From NCBI GenBank assembly GCA_013791705.1, contig VMTF01000060.1, forward strand, positions 1-32,419: a DNA stretch of 32,419 nt, read 5' to 3'. This document shows, piece by piece, positions 9,862 through 18,821 of the stretch. The translations under genes and the position numbers were made by a program. The notes under the pieces are model-generated. The model worked only from the letters and a program-made list of their open reading frames with translations, did no database searches and had not been told where the DNA came from. Position 1 is the first letter of the stretch. Every line of letters begins with the position of its first letter. This DNA comes from Sphingomonadales bacterium. GTDB lineage: Bacteria; Pseudomonadota; Alphaproteobacteria; Sphingomonadales; Sphingomonadaceae.

Positions 9862-9868
9862 GTGACGC

Positions 9869-11098
9869 TCAGGCGACGACGCCCTTGTTCTTGAGCTCCT
9901 CGATCCGGTCCCACTCGATGCCCATTTCCATCAGCACCAGTTCGGTGTGTTCGGACGGCTCGGGTGAGCGGGTCGTGTCGGTCGGCTCGTGATTGAACAG
10001 CACCGGCGCCGAAACCAGCTTCATCGGCTTCTGGCCTTCGCCCAGATCGACCTCGAAGAAGATGTCGTTGGCGATGATCTGCTCGTCCTGCGTAACTTCG
10101 AGCAGGTTCTGGTAGGGCGCCCATTGCCCGCGCAGGGTCTTGAAACGCTCGGTCCAGTAGGCCAGCGGCTGCGCGGCGATCGCCCGCGAAACCTCGACGC
10201 TGCCATCAACCCAGTTCGCCATCAGTCCTTCAGCGGTATTGAACCGTTCGTCCTGCATGAGCTCGGGTTTGCCGAGGTGCGTCCAGGTGTCCTCGAGATA
10301 CGGCCCCGGGGTCAGGATGGTGAGATTGAGGTGGCGGCCATCGGCGGTCTGGTAAACGCCGACGAAGGGATTGCCGCGCACGCCGCCGGAACCCGGCATC
10401 TTGGGCACGAACGGAATCTTGCCCGATTCCATCGCCATGGCGAGGCTCATGCCAAGCGCCCAGGCGCCCGACGAGAGCAGCGAAACGTCGAGTTCGACCG
10501 CTTCGCCGGTGCGTTCGCGGTGGTAGAGCGCGGCGCAGATGCCCCCGGCGATGTTGGTGCCGCCGATCGTGTCACCATAAGCTGGCCCGGGCTGGGTGAG
10601 CGGAGCCCCCAGTTCAGGCGGGGTGACTGCCAGGGACGAGCCGGCCCGCGCCCAGAACCCGGTCGAATCGAAGCCGCCCTTGGTGCGCTCGGCCCCCTTG
10701 TCGCCCAGCGCGCTGCCGCGGGCATAGATGATGTTGGGATTGACCGCCCGGATGTGCTCGAGATCGATCTTCAGCTTCTGGCGCTGATCGGGCAGGTAGT
10801 TGGTCAGGAAAACGTCGCATTCCTTGGCCATTTCATAGATCAGCGCCTGGCCTTCGGGCTTCGACACATCGATCCCGACGCTGCGCTTGCCGCGATTGGG
10901 GTGGGCCATCATCACGTTGCGGGCGGGGTCGACCGGCGCACCTTCGAGATTGATGAAACCGCGCTGCGCATCGCCGCGCACCGGATGTTCGATCTTGATC
11001 ACGTCCGCGCCCCAATCCGAGAGAATTGCGCCCGCGACCGGAACAAATGTAAACTGCGCGACCTCGAGAATGCGCACGCCCTGCATGACCTTGACCAC
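9869..11098 (-). CDS. CaiB/BaiF family CoA-transferase
   Basis: VRILEVAQFTFVPVAGAILSDWGADVIKIEHPVRGDAQRGF, NRGKRSVGIDVSKPEGQ, ERTGEAVELDVSLLSSGAW. GTG start 11098 preceded by AAGGAAGGG; ORF extension to 11926 is spurious. Confidence 0.92.
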   Translation of the reverse strand: MVKVMQGVRILEVAQFTFVPVAGAILSDWGADVIKIEHPVRGDAQRGFINLEGAPVDPARNVMMAHPNRGKRSVGIDVSKPEGQALIYEMAKECDVFLTNYLPDQRQKLKIDLEHIRAVNPNIIYARGSALGDKGAERTKGGFDSTGFWARAGSSLAVTPPELGAPLTQPGPAYGDTIGGTNIAGGICAALYHRERTGEAVELDVSLLSSGAWALGMSLAMAMESGKIPFVPKMPGSGGVRGNPFVGVYQTADGRHLNLTILTPGPYLEDTWTHLGKPELMQDERFNTAEGLMANWVDGSVEVSRAIAAQPLAYWTERFKTLRGQWAPYQNLLEVTQDEQIIANDIFFEVDLGEGQKPMKLVSAPVLFNHEPTDTTRSPEPSEHTELVLMEMGIEWDRIEELKNKGVVA

Positions 11099-11340
11099 GA
11101 TATACCCTTCCTTGGATCGATCCTCAGCAGCCGCACCTTGACGCCGGGGCGACCGGCCCCGGCCGCGCGCGGCCTGAATACTGCCGATAACCGCTTCCAC
11201 GCGAGGCGGCCATGGGCTTTTTTCGCGAAATCGCCGACATGATGTAATTTGCTGCAGTGCATCGTCCATCCGCAAGCAGGTGTTGCACCCGCGCCGGGAC
11301 TGTGATGAACGCAACGCAGCACCCGCAGGGGAGAGATGCC

Positions 11341-11370
11341 ATGCGCGTGCAGGGGAGACTGGCCGAGTGA
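11341..11370 (+). other. Putative 9-codon upstream ORF (MRVQGRLAE) overlapping the MFS start
   Basis: ATG CGC GTG CAG GGG AGA CTG GCC GAG TGA; the stop overlaps the GTG start at 11367; preceded by GGGGAG. Confidence 0.3.
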
Positions 11371-13004
11371 CTACAACCGCCGATACGGCAACGAGGCCGG
11401 GCGTGAGCATCGCGGCGCCGCTGCGCACGCCGCTGTTCCGCCGGATCTGGCTGGCCAGCCTGCTGTCCAACCTCGGGTTCATGGTGCTCTCGGTCGGCGC
11501 GGCCTGGGCCATGACGGTACTCACCCCCGATGCCACGATGGTGGCGCTGGTCCAGACCGCCATGATGCTGCCGATGATGCTGCTGTCGCTGGTCGCCGGT
11601 GCGGTTGCCGACATGTATGACCGCCGCAAGGTTACCATCGCGGCGCTGTGCATGTCGCTTGCCGCCAGCGCGGGGCTGGCCCTGTGCGGGTTTTCCGGCC
11701 TCATCACGCCCTGGCTGCTGCTTGGCTTCTGCTTCCTGGTCGGCTCGGCCATGGCACTGTTCAGCCCCGCCTGGCAGGCTTCCGTGGGCGAGCAGGTTCC
11801 GCGCGAGGTGCTCGCCCAGGCGGTTGCGCTCAATTCGATCAGCTTCAACATTGCCCGCAGCTTCGGCCCGGCGCTGGGCGGGATCATCGTTTCGGTCGGC
11901 GGCGGCAGCTCCGCGTTCGCCACCACGGCGGCGTGCTACCTGCCGCTGATCGCCGTGATGGTGCTGTGGCGGCGCATCCCGGTTCCCTCGCGCCTCCCGC
12001 CCGAACGAATCGACCGCGCGATCAATGCCGGGGTGCGCTATGTGATCCATTCCCCCCAGATCCGGACCGTGTTGCTGCGCACTTTCGTGATGGGGATGGC
12101 CGGCAGCTCGGTCCATGCGCTGATGCCGCTGATCGCGCGCGACATTCTGCACGGCAACGCCAAGACCTTCGGCCTGCTGCTCGGCAGCCTCGGCATCGGC
12201 GCGATCATCGGCGCGCTGGCGATCAGCCGCATCCGGCGCCACCTGTCCGAAGAGGCGATCATTTCCTCCGCCGCCGTGCTGATGGGCGCGACCTTCGTGG
12301 TGATCGCCACGAGCGGCTCGGTCGTGCTGACCTCGTTCGCGCTGATGTGCACCGGCATGGGCTGGATGGTCGCGCTGACGCTGTTCAACGTGCTGGTGCA
12401 GACTTCCGCGCCGCGCTGGGTTTCGGGACGGCTGCTGGCCGCGTTCGGGACCGCGATCGCCGGCGGCGTGGCCATAGGAAGCTGGATGTGGGGCCAGGTG
12501 GCGCAGAACCACGGCGTCGCCAATACGATGCTGATCTCGGCCGCGGCGCTGGCCGGCACCGTGCTGTTCGCGTTCATCCTGCGGATGCCGGCGATGGCCG
12601 AGGCGGATCTGGAACCGGTGCTGCCGCAAGACCCCGAAGTGAACCTTGCGATCACCAACCGCAGCGGCCCGATCGTGATCGAACTGGTCTATCACGTCTG
12701 CGCCGACGACGCGCGCGAGTTCTATGACGCCATGCAGAAAATGCGCGCGATCCGGCACCGCAACGGCGGATTCGCGTGGTCGATCTCGCGCAATATCCGC
12801 GATCCGGAAATATGGGTCGAGCGCTATCAGTGCCCGACCTGGATCGATTACCTGCGCCAGCGATCGCGCAGCACGCCGGAGGAAATCCGCGCCCATGCCC
12901 GCGCCCGCGCCTTGCTCAAGCCCGGCACCGACGTGGAAGTGCGGCGCCTGCTGGAGCGGCCGTTCGGCTCGGTCCGCTGGAAGGAAAACGCGCTCGACGT
13001 CTAG
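11367..13004 (+). CDS. MFS transporter, MFS_3/EntS-like, with a C-terminal soluble domain
   Basis: Multiple TM segments from LRTPLFRRIWLASLLSNLGFMVLSVGAAWAM; VAGAVADMYDRRKV loop; soluble tail IVIELVYHVCADDAREFYDAMQKMRAIRHRNGGFAWSISRNIRDPEIWVERY. Confidence 0.88.
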   Translation: MTTTADTATRPGVSIAAPLRTPLFRRIWLASLLSNLGFMVLSVGAAWAMTVLTPDATMVALVQTAMMLPMMLLSLVAGAVADMYDRRKVTIAALCMSLAASAGLALCGFSGLITPWLLLGFCFLVGSAMALFSPAWQASVGEQVPREVLAQAVALNSISFNIARSFGPALGGIIVSVGGGSSAFATTAACYLPLIAVMVLWRRIPVPSRLPPERIDRAINAGVRYVIHSPQIRTVLLRTFVMGMAGSSVHALMPLIARDILHGNAKTFGLLLGSLGIGAIIGALAISRIRRHLSEEAIISSAAVLMGATFVVIATSGSVVLTSFALMCTGMGWMVALTLFNVLVQTSAPRWVSGRLLAAFGTAIAGGVAIGSWMWGQVAQNHGVANTMLISAAALAGTVLFAFILRMPAMAEADLEPVLPQDPEVNLAITNRSGPIVIELVYHVCADDAREFYDAMQKMRAIRHRNGGFAWSISRNIRDPEIWVERYQCPTWIDYLRQRSRSTPEEIRAHARARALLKPGTDVEVRRLLERPFGSVRWKENALDV

Positions 13005-13028
13005 CGCGGCACCGTGGAGGGAGAGAAC

Positions 13029-14156
13029 ATGACCGTCCGACCGTTCGAAGTGGCCGTGCCGCAAGCCCGGCTCGACGCGATCCGCGCCCGGGTGGAACAT
13101 GGCTGGATCGGCTATGCGCCGGACGACGACGCCGACTGGAAATACGGCACGGACGCCGCCTATCTGGAAGAATTCCGGCGCTATTGGCTGGATAGCCATG
13201 ACTGGCGCCAGGCCGAGGCGGAGCTGAACCGGTTCCCGCAATTCCTCGCCCGCGTGGACGATTGCGACGTGCATTTCTACCACGTCAAAGGTTCCGGCAC
13301 GAACCCGTTCCCGGTGATCCTGACCCATGGCTGGCCGGGCTCGGTGGTCGAATTCCTCGACGTGATCGACCGGCTGGCCAACCCCGGCAATCATGGCGGC
13401 GAGCCGGAACAGGGCCTGACGGTGGTGGTCCCCTCGCTGCCCGGCTATGGCTTTTCGTCCCGCCCGGCGCGGCCGATCGGGCCGATGCGCACCGCCGCGC
13501 TGTGGCGCAAGCTGATGACCGAGGTGCTGGGCTATTCGCGCTTCGGCGCACAAGGCGGAGACTGGGGCGCAGGGGTTTCGCTCGCGCTTGGCCGCGATCA
13601 TGCCGATGTCGTCGCGGCGATCCACCTCAACCTGATCATCGGCCTGCCGCTGCCCGGCGGCGACGCGGAGACCCAGGCGTGGCAGGCCGAGCGGGCGCAG
13701 TTCAGGTCGCGCGAATCGGCCTATGCCGACATCCATGCGACCAGGCCGCAAACGATCGCGCTGGCGCTGGCCGACAGTCCGCTCGGCTTTGCCGGCTGGG
13801 TGCTGGAAAAGTGCCGAGCCTGGTCCGATTGCCACGGCGATCTGGACCGCCGCTTCGGCAAGGACCGGCTGCTGACCAATATCATGACGTATCTGGTCAA
13901 CGACGCGGTCGGCTCCGCGATCTGGATGTATCATGGTTCCCGCGCCGAAACCCCGCCGCAGCGGCGGGTCGAAGTGCCGACCGGCTTTGCCGCCTTTCCC
14001 GCCGAACCGTTCACCCCGCCGCCGCGCCGCGCCGTGCAGGCCGCGCTCAATATCGTGCGCTGGAACGAATTGCCGGCCGGAGGGCATTTTGCCGCCTGGG
14101 AGGAGCCGGAGCTGTTTGCCGGCGAGGTCCGATCGTTCTTCGCGGAGTGGCGCTGA
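13029..14156 (+). CDS. Epoxide hydrolase (EHN-domain alpha/beta-hydrolase)
   Basis: N-terminal EHN domain MTVRPFEVAVPQARLDAIRARVEHGWIG; LTHGWPGSVVEF, GAQGGDWGAGV nucleophile region, GGHFAAWEEPELFA. Confidence 0.9.
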   Translation: MTVRPFEVAVPQARLDAIRARVEHGWIGYAPDDDADWKYGTDAAYLEEFRRYWLDSHDWRQAEAELNRFPQFLARVDDCDVHFYHVKGSGTNPFPVILTHGWPGSVVEFLDVIDRLANPGNHGGEPEQGLTVVVPSLPGYGFSSRPARPIGPMRTAALWRKLMTEVLGYSRFGAQGGDWGAGVSLALGRDHADVVAAIHLNLIIGLPLPGGDAETQAWQAERAQFRSRESAYADIHATRPQTIALALADSPLGFAGWVLEKCRAWSDCHGDLDRRFGKDRLLTNIMTYLVNDAVGSAIWMYHGSRAETPPQRRVEVPTGFAAFPAEPFTPPPRRAVQAALNIVRWNELPAGGHFAAWEEPELFAGEVRSFFAEWR

Positions 14157-14179
14157 ACGCCGGTTGCGGCCGGCGCCGT

Positions 14180-14971
14180 TCAGCCGGCGAGGCCGCGCTC
14201 CTGCGCGACTTGCGCGATCCGTTCCGCCAGCGGCGCCGGACCGTCGCGATAATCGCGGACATCCATCGTGCAGGCGGCCTGCGGCGAGCGTTCGGGCTGG
14301 AAGGTGAAACAGGCGCCGACCGATTGCGGGATCAGATCGGCAGTCGGCACCACATCGTAGGAAAATCCGCGCCCGCCCGAGATGAAGACGGCGCGGCGCA
14401 GCACCCGCGCCCGTTCGCGTTCGACCGGGGACAGGTCGGCCTCCCAGACCTTGAGCTTGCGCAGCGACAGGCCCTGGCGGGGACCGGGCGAAACAATTAC
14501 CGAATCGCGCAGTTCCCAGACGATCTCGCGCTGGCCGTTGCAATAGAGTTCGGCGTGCTGGGTCGGTTCGGTCTCGTCGCTGGCAAAGCACGAATAAAGC
14601 GTCGGCGCATCGTCGAGCGCGTGGGCGGCGGCGAGCAGCGTCAGATCGTGCATGTGAGTGCAGTGCGAATAGGGGCTGTCGACTTCGGCAAGGGCGGCGA
14701 GCCGGGCGCCCTTCATGCGCTGACTGAGGTGGGTCGCCGCCAGCGGGCAGGTCGACCACGGCCAGCGCAGCGCCTCCGCCCTGAAATCGGTCACGAATGT
14801 GCCGTCGTGCTCGATTTCGACAGTGAACCGATGCATGTCGTCCTCCACATCGGCGCGGACCAGGCCGGGGCGGGGATCGATCAACTGGTTGCGGCGCAGG
14901 CCGCCTTCGCCGGGCCGGATCAGCAGCGGGCGCAAGGCGTCGGACGAATTGTCGGTGCCAGTTTCTGTCAT
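14180..14971 (-). CDS. DUF2889 domain-containing protein
   Basis: Start at MTETGTDNSSD; MHRFTVEIEHDGTFVTDFRAEALRWPWSTCPLAATHLSQRMKG and CTHMHDLTLLAAAHA are DUF2889-like. Confidence 0.8.
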   Translation of the reverse strand: MTETGTDNSSDALRPLLIRPGEGGLRRNQLIDPRPGLVRADVEDDMHRFTVEIEHDGTFVTDFRAEALRWPWSTCPLAATHLSQRMKGARLAALAEVDSPYSHCTHMHDLTLLAAAHALDDAPTLYSCFASDETEPTQHAELYCNGQREIVWELRDSVIVSPGPRQGLSLRKLKVWEADLSPVERERARVLRRAVFISGGRGFSYDVVPTADLIPQSVGACFTFQPERSPQAACTMDVRDYRDGPAPLAERIAQVAQERGLAG

Positions 14972-15873
14972 GCCCAGGCCTCCAGCAAAGTGCGCAGCGC
15001 GGCGACGAGGGCCAGCGGCTGATCGACCATCACATGGTGGTAGGCTTCCGGAATGGCAATGAAGGGCGTGCCGGCCGGGGCCGTGTGCCGCATCCGTTGC
15101 TCCATCGCGCCGCCGCTCAGCCACGACCGTTCGCCGCGGATCAGCGCCAGCGGCACTTTGGCCCCGGCGAGGTCCGCCCAGGAATCGCCAAGGTCGCGGG
15201 CCTCCATCAGGCGCGGATCGAACCGCCAGGCAAAGTTGCCGTCATCCTGCCGGACCACGCCGAGCCGGGCGATGTAATCGGCGACATAGATGTTTTCGCA
15301 AGGCTGCGGCGGCGACAGGCGGAACCGGTCGAGCGCGGCGGACAGGGAGGGATAGGTGCGCCCGGTGTGACGCGGCGGTTTCGCGGTCATTTCCGGGCCG
15401 GGCAAGCCGGTATCGACGACGATCGCCGCGCGCAGCCGGTCAGGGAAACGCGCCGCGAGCCCGAATACCGGCATCCCGCCGGCCGAGTGCCCGATCATCA
15501 CCGGCGGCCCCGCCAGCAGCGCGCCGCCCGCCTCGGCGGCGGCCAGGCCTTCGCGAATGTAAAGCTCGGTGGAATAGGCGGCGCGCCGGTCCGAAGCGCC
15601 CATCCCGCTGAGCGAAAACGCCACGACCCGGTAGTCGGCGGCGAACAGCGGGGCGAGGAAGCTCCACCATCCCAGATGGGCGGCATTGCCATGGAAGAAT
15701 ACCAACCCCGGCTTGCCGCGTTCGCCCCACGCGCGGCAATCGATCGCCGCACCGTCGACCGTGACGCTATAACTCTCGAACGGGACGGCCAGCGCGCGGG
15801 TGAACCATTCCGGCGCGGGCGGGGAAGCGCCTTCCAGGCCGAGCAGCGGCGGCTCCATGTTGTCTTCAATCAT
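14968..15873 (-). CDS. Alpha/beta-fold hydrolase
   Basis: GLVFFHGNAAHLGWWSFLAPLFAADYRVVAFSLSGMGASDR, MIGHSAGGMPVFGLA, AYHHVMVDQP; stop overlaps the DUF2889 start (ATGA). Confidence 0.9.
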   Translation of the reverse strand: MIEDNMEPPLLGLEGASPPAPEWFTRALAVPFESYSVTVDGAAIDCRAWGERGKPGLVFFHGNAAHLGWWSFLAPLFAADYRVVAFSLSGMGASDRRAAYSTELYIREGLAAAEAGGALLAGPPVMIGHSAGGMPVFGLAARFPDRLRAAIVVDTGLPGPEMTAKPPRHTGRTYPSLSAALDRFRLSPPQPCENIYVADYIARLGVVRQDDGNFAWRFDPRLMEARDLGDSWADLAGAKVPLALIRGERSWLSGGAMEQRMRHTAPAGTPFIAIPEAYHHVMVDQPLALVAALRTLLEAWA

Positions 15874-16179
15874 CTTCGGCCGCATCCCCCTGCCCGGCAA
15901 CTTGACCGCGTCCCTATCCGCCCCGATCCCGGCCGCACAGGCGGGCAAGCAATGATCACGGTCGCGATATGGCGCGAATTGCGCAACGCCGGCAACGGTC
16001 CAGGGGAACAAACTCCCCGGCTCAAGTGTTGCTATTGCAAGTCGGAATCGACTGTACTGCCCGTCCGGGCACTCGACAGTTATCGTTTCTGACGCTATGT
16101 CAATTAAATCCGGGCCGGGACTCTCGCGGGGAGCGCGATCGAGTCACATGGATCCGGGCGTCGCCGAGGAGAGCCTGAG

Positions 16180-17379
16180 ATGAATCCCCTTCCTTACACC
16201 GTGTATGACGCGGACCATCACCTGTACGAGCCCGAAGAAGCCTTCACCCGCCACCTGCCGAAGGAATTTGCCCACGAATTCTACTTCGTGAAGAAGGGCA
16301 ACCGGACCAAGCTGGTCATCAACGGGATGCTCTCGGACTATATCCCGAACCCGACGTTCGAAGTGGTCGCCGCGCCCGGCTCGCACGAAAAGTGGTATCG
16401 CGGCACCAACACCGAAGGCCTGACCATGCGCGAGCTGTCCGGCCCGGCCCTGCGCCCGCCGCAGGAATGGCGCTCGGGCGATGGCCGCCTCGCCGTGATG
16501 GACCAGCAGGGCGTCCACGCCGCGCTGGTGTTCCCGACGCTCGCCTCGGTGATCGAGGAGCGACTCAGCGACAAGCCCAGGGCCATGGCCGCGTTGTTCC
16601 ACTCGCTCAACATGTGGACCGCCGAGGAATGGGGCTTCGCCCGTGAGAACCGCCTGTTCTCGGTGCCGATGATCAACCTGGCCGACGTCGACGCGGCGAT
16701 TGCCGAGCTGGACTTCGTGCTGAAGGCCGGCGCCCGCACGATCGGCATCCGGCCCGCGCCGGTCCCCAACGAACGCGGCCAGACCCGCTCGTTCGGCTAT
16801 CCCGAGTTCGATCCGTTCTGGGCGCGCGTCGCCGAAGCCGGAATCTTCGTGAACCTGCACGCCTCCGACTCGGGCTATGACGTGATCAACCGGATGTGGT
16901 CCGGCGGCGGCAACGAGATGATCGCGTTCGAAACCGACCCCCACAAGCAGACGCTCGACATGCTCGGCCGCGCGGTGGCCGACTCGCTTTCGGCGCTGAT
17001 CTGCCATGGCGTGTTCGCGCGCCATCCGAACCTGCGCGTCGTCTCAGTCGAGAACGGCGCAAGCTGGCTCGCACCGCTGTTCTTCCGCCTCAACCACGTG
17101 TTCGGCCAGATGCCCAAGGCCTTCGCCGAGCATCCGCTCGAAACGTTCCGCCGGCACATTTTCGTGGCCCCGTTCTACGAGGACAGCACCGAGGAGCTGA
17201 AGCAGTATATTCCGGCCAACCGGATTCTGTTCGGCAGCGACTTCCCCCACCCGGAAGGACTTGCGAATCCGCTTGACTACCTCAACGATTTCTCGACGTT
17301 CAGCGAGGGAGAGGTGAAGCAGGTGTTCCACAGCAACATGAAGGGCCTGCTTGAAGGCCTCCGCGACGAAGCAGCCTGA
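16180..17379 (+). CDS. Amidohydrolase family protein (PF04909-type metal-dependent hydrolase/decarboxylase)
   Basis: YDADHHLYEPEEAF metal site, NLHASDSG, ILFGSDFPHPEGLANP. Confidence 0.9.
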   Translation: MNPLPYTVYDADHHLYEPEEAFTRHLPKEFAHEFYFVKKGNRTKLVINGMLSDYIPNPTFEVVAAPGSHEKWYRGTNTEGLTMRELSGPALRPPQEWRSGDGRLAVMDQQGVHAALVFPTLASVIEERLSDKPRAMAALFHSLNMWTAEEWGFARENRLFSVPMINLADVDAAIAELDFVLKAGARTIGIRPAPVPNERGQTRSFGYPEFDPFWARVAEAGIFVNLHASDSGYDVINRMWSGGGNEMIAFETDPHKQTLDMLGRAVADSLSALICHGVFARHPNLRVVSVENGASWLAPLFFRLNHVFGQMPKAFAEHPLETFRRHIFVAPFYEDSTEELKQYIPANRILFGSDFPHPEGLANPLDYLNDFSTFSEGEVKQVFHSNMKGLLEGLRDEAA

Positions 17380-17409
17380 ACCATAACCCGAAAATTGAAA
17401 GGCCAGACC

Positions 17410-18741
17410 ATGAAGGCAGAAGATCTCATTATCGCCAGCGTCGACGATCATATCGTCGAGCCCCCGCACCTGTGGGACGCGCACCTCAGCGCTCAGCACA
17501 AGCATCTCGCCCCGAAAATGCTGCGTGACGAAAGCGGCGCCGATTTCTGGGTGTTCGAAGGACGCCGCGCGGCGCAGGGCGGCCTCAACGCCGTCGTCGG
17601 CCGCCCGCCCGAGGAATACGGCATGGAGCCGATCTCGCTGGACGAGATGCGCAAGGGCGTGTGGGATATCGATGCCCGCATCGACGACATGAACGTCAAC
17701 GGCATCCTCGCCTCGATCAACTTCCCCAGCATCCTCACCTTCGACGGCGGCCTGTTCCTCGGCTTCGAGAACAAGGAAAATGCCAAGATCCTGCTCTCGG
17801 CCTACAACGACTGGCACATCGACGAATGGTGCGCGAAGTATCCGGGCCGGAACATCCCCAACGCGATCGTGCCCTACTGGGATATCGACGCGACCGTTGC
17901 CGAAATCGAACGCGTCGCGAAGAAGGGCTGCCACGCGATCTCGTTCTGCGACAACCCCTCGGTCAAGGGCCTGCAGAGCATCCACGACGAATACTGGAAC
18001 CCGCTGTGGAAGGTCTGCGCCGATAACGAGGTGGCGATCAATATCCACATCGGTTCGGGCGCGCAGGCCCCGCACGCCTCGATGAAGTCGCCGATCGACG
18101 CCTGGATCACGACGATGCCGATTTCGATCGTCAATTCGGCGGCCGACTGGCTGCACCTGTCGGCACTGCAGCAGTATCCGCTGAAGATCGCCCTTTCGGA
18201 AGGTGGCATCGGCTGGATTCCGTACTTCCTCGAACGCGCCGACTTCACCAATGCGCACCACAGCGCCTGGACCCACGCCAAGACCAACTTCGGCAACAAG
18301 AAGCCGAGCGAAGTGTTCCGCGAACACTTCCTCACCTGCTTCATCGAAGACAAGTTCGGCCTCGCCAATCTCGAAGCCATCGGTGAGGACTTCGTTGCTT
18401 ACGAATGCGACTATCCGCACTCCGACACGCAGTGGCCTTACGTTCCCGAACACCTGTTCGAGACCGTGAAGCACCTGACCGACTCGCAGATCGACAAGGT
18501 CACGCACCTCAACGCGATGAAGTTCTACAACTTCGACGCCTTCGGGATGATGGGTGGACGCGAGAACTGCACGGTCAAGGCGCTGCGCGCGAAGGCCGCA
18601 CACGTTTCGACCGAACCGATGACCCAGAGCGGCGCCGCGCCGCTCAAGGCCGGCGAGCAGCCGCGCCGCGTCACCTCGGGCGACATCGTTGCGATGTTCG
18701 CCTCGGTGAACGCCAAGGACCAGGAGCGCGTCGACGCCTGA
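17410..18741 (+). CDS. Amidohydrolase family protein (PF04909-type metal-dependent hydrolase/decarboxylase)
   Basis: ASVDDHIVEPPHLWDAHL, NIHIGSGAQAP, YECDYPHSDTQWP. Confidence 0.9.
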   Translation: MKAEDLIIASVDDHIVEPPHLWDAHLSAQHKHLAPKMLRDESGADFWVFEGRRAAQGGLNAVVGRPPEEYGMEPISLDEMRKGVWDIDARIDDMNVNGILASINFPSILTFDGGLFLGFENKENAKILLSAYNDWHIDEWCAKYPGRNIPNAIVPYWDIDATVAEIERVAKKGCHAISFCDNPSVKGLQSIHDEYWNPLWKVCADNEVAINIHIGSGAQAPHASMKSPIDAWITTMPISIVNSAADWLHLSALQQYPLKIALSEGGIGWIPYFLERADFTNAHHSAWTHAKTNFGNKKPSEVFREHFLTCFIEDKFGLANLEAIGEDFVAYECDYPHSDTQWPYVPEHLFETVKHLTDSQIDKVTHLNAMKFYNFDAFGMMGGRENCTVKALRAKAAHVSTEPMTQSGAAPLKAGEQPRRVTSGDIVAMFASVNAKDQERVDA

Positions 18742-18769
18742 TCCGCGTTGATAAGCTGAACAAGGAACG

Positions 18770-18799
18770 GGGGCCGCGCCGCAAGGTGCGGCCCCTTTT
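18770..18799 (+). terminator. Rho-independent terminator of the amidohydrolase pair
   Basis: 11-bp stem GGGGCCGCGCC / GGTGCGGCCCC with one G-U pair, GCAA tetraloop, TTTT; 28 bp after the stop. Confidence 0.85.
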
Positions 18800-18821
18800 C
18801 GTTGTGCCGATTCCAGTGCGC

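Noticed and set aside
11087-11926. N-terminal extension of the CoA-transferase ORF
   Set aside because: Family N-terminus (VRILEVAQ) and a good RBS place the start at about 11098; the extension is antisense to the MFS gene.
11124-14759. 1211-aa minus-strand ORF
   Set aside because: Antisense to the well-supported MFS and epoxide hydrolase genes; low-complexity Arg/Gly/Ala/His-rich translation typical of GC-rich shadow frames.
17044-18603. 519-aa minus-strand ORF
   Set aside because: Antisense to both amidohydrolases, whose metal-site motifs establish the true frame.
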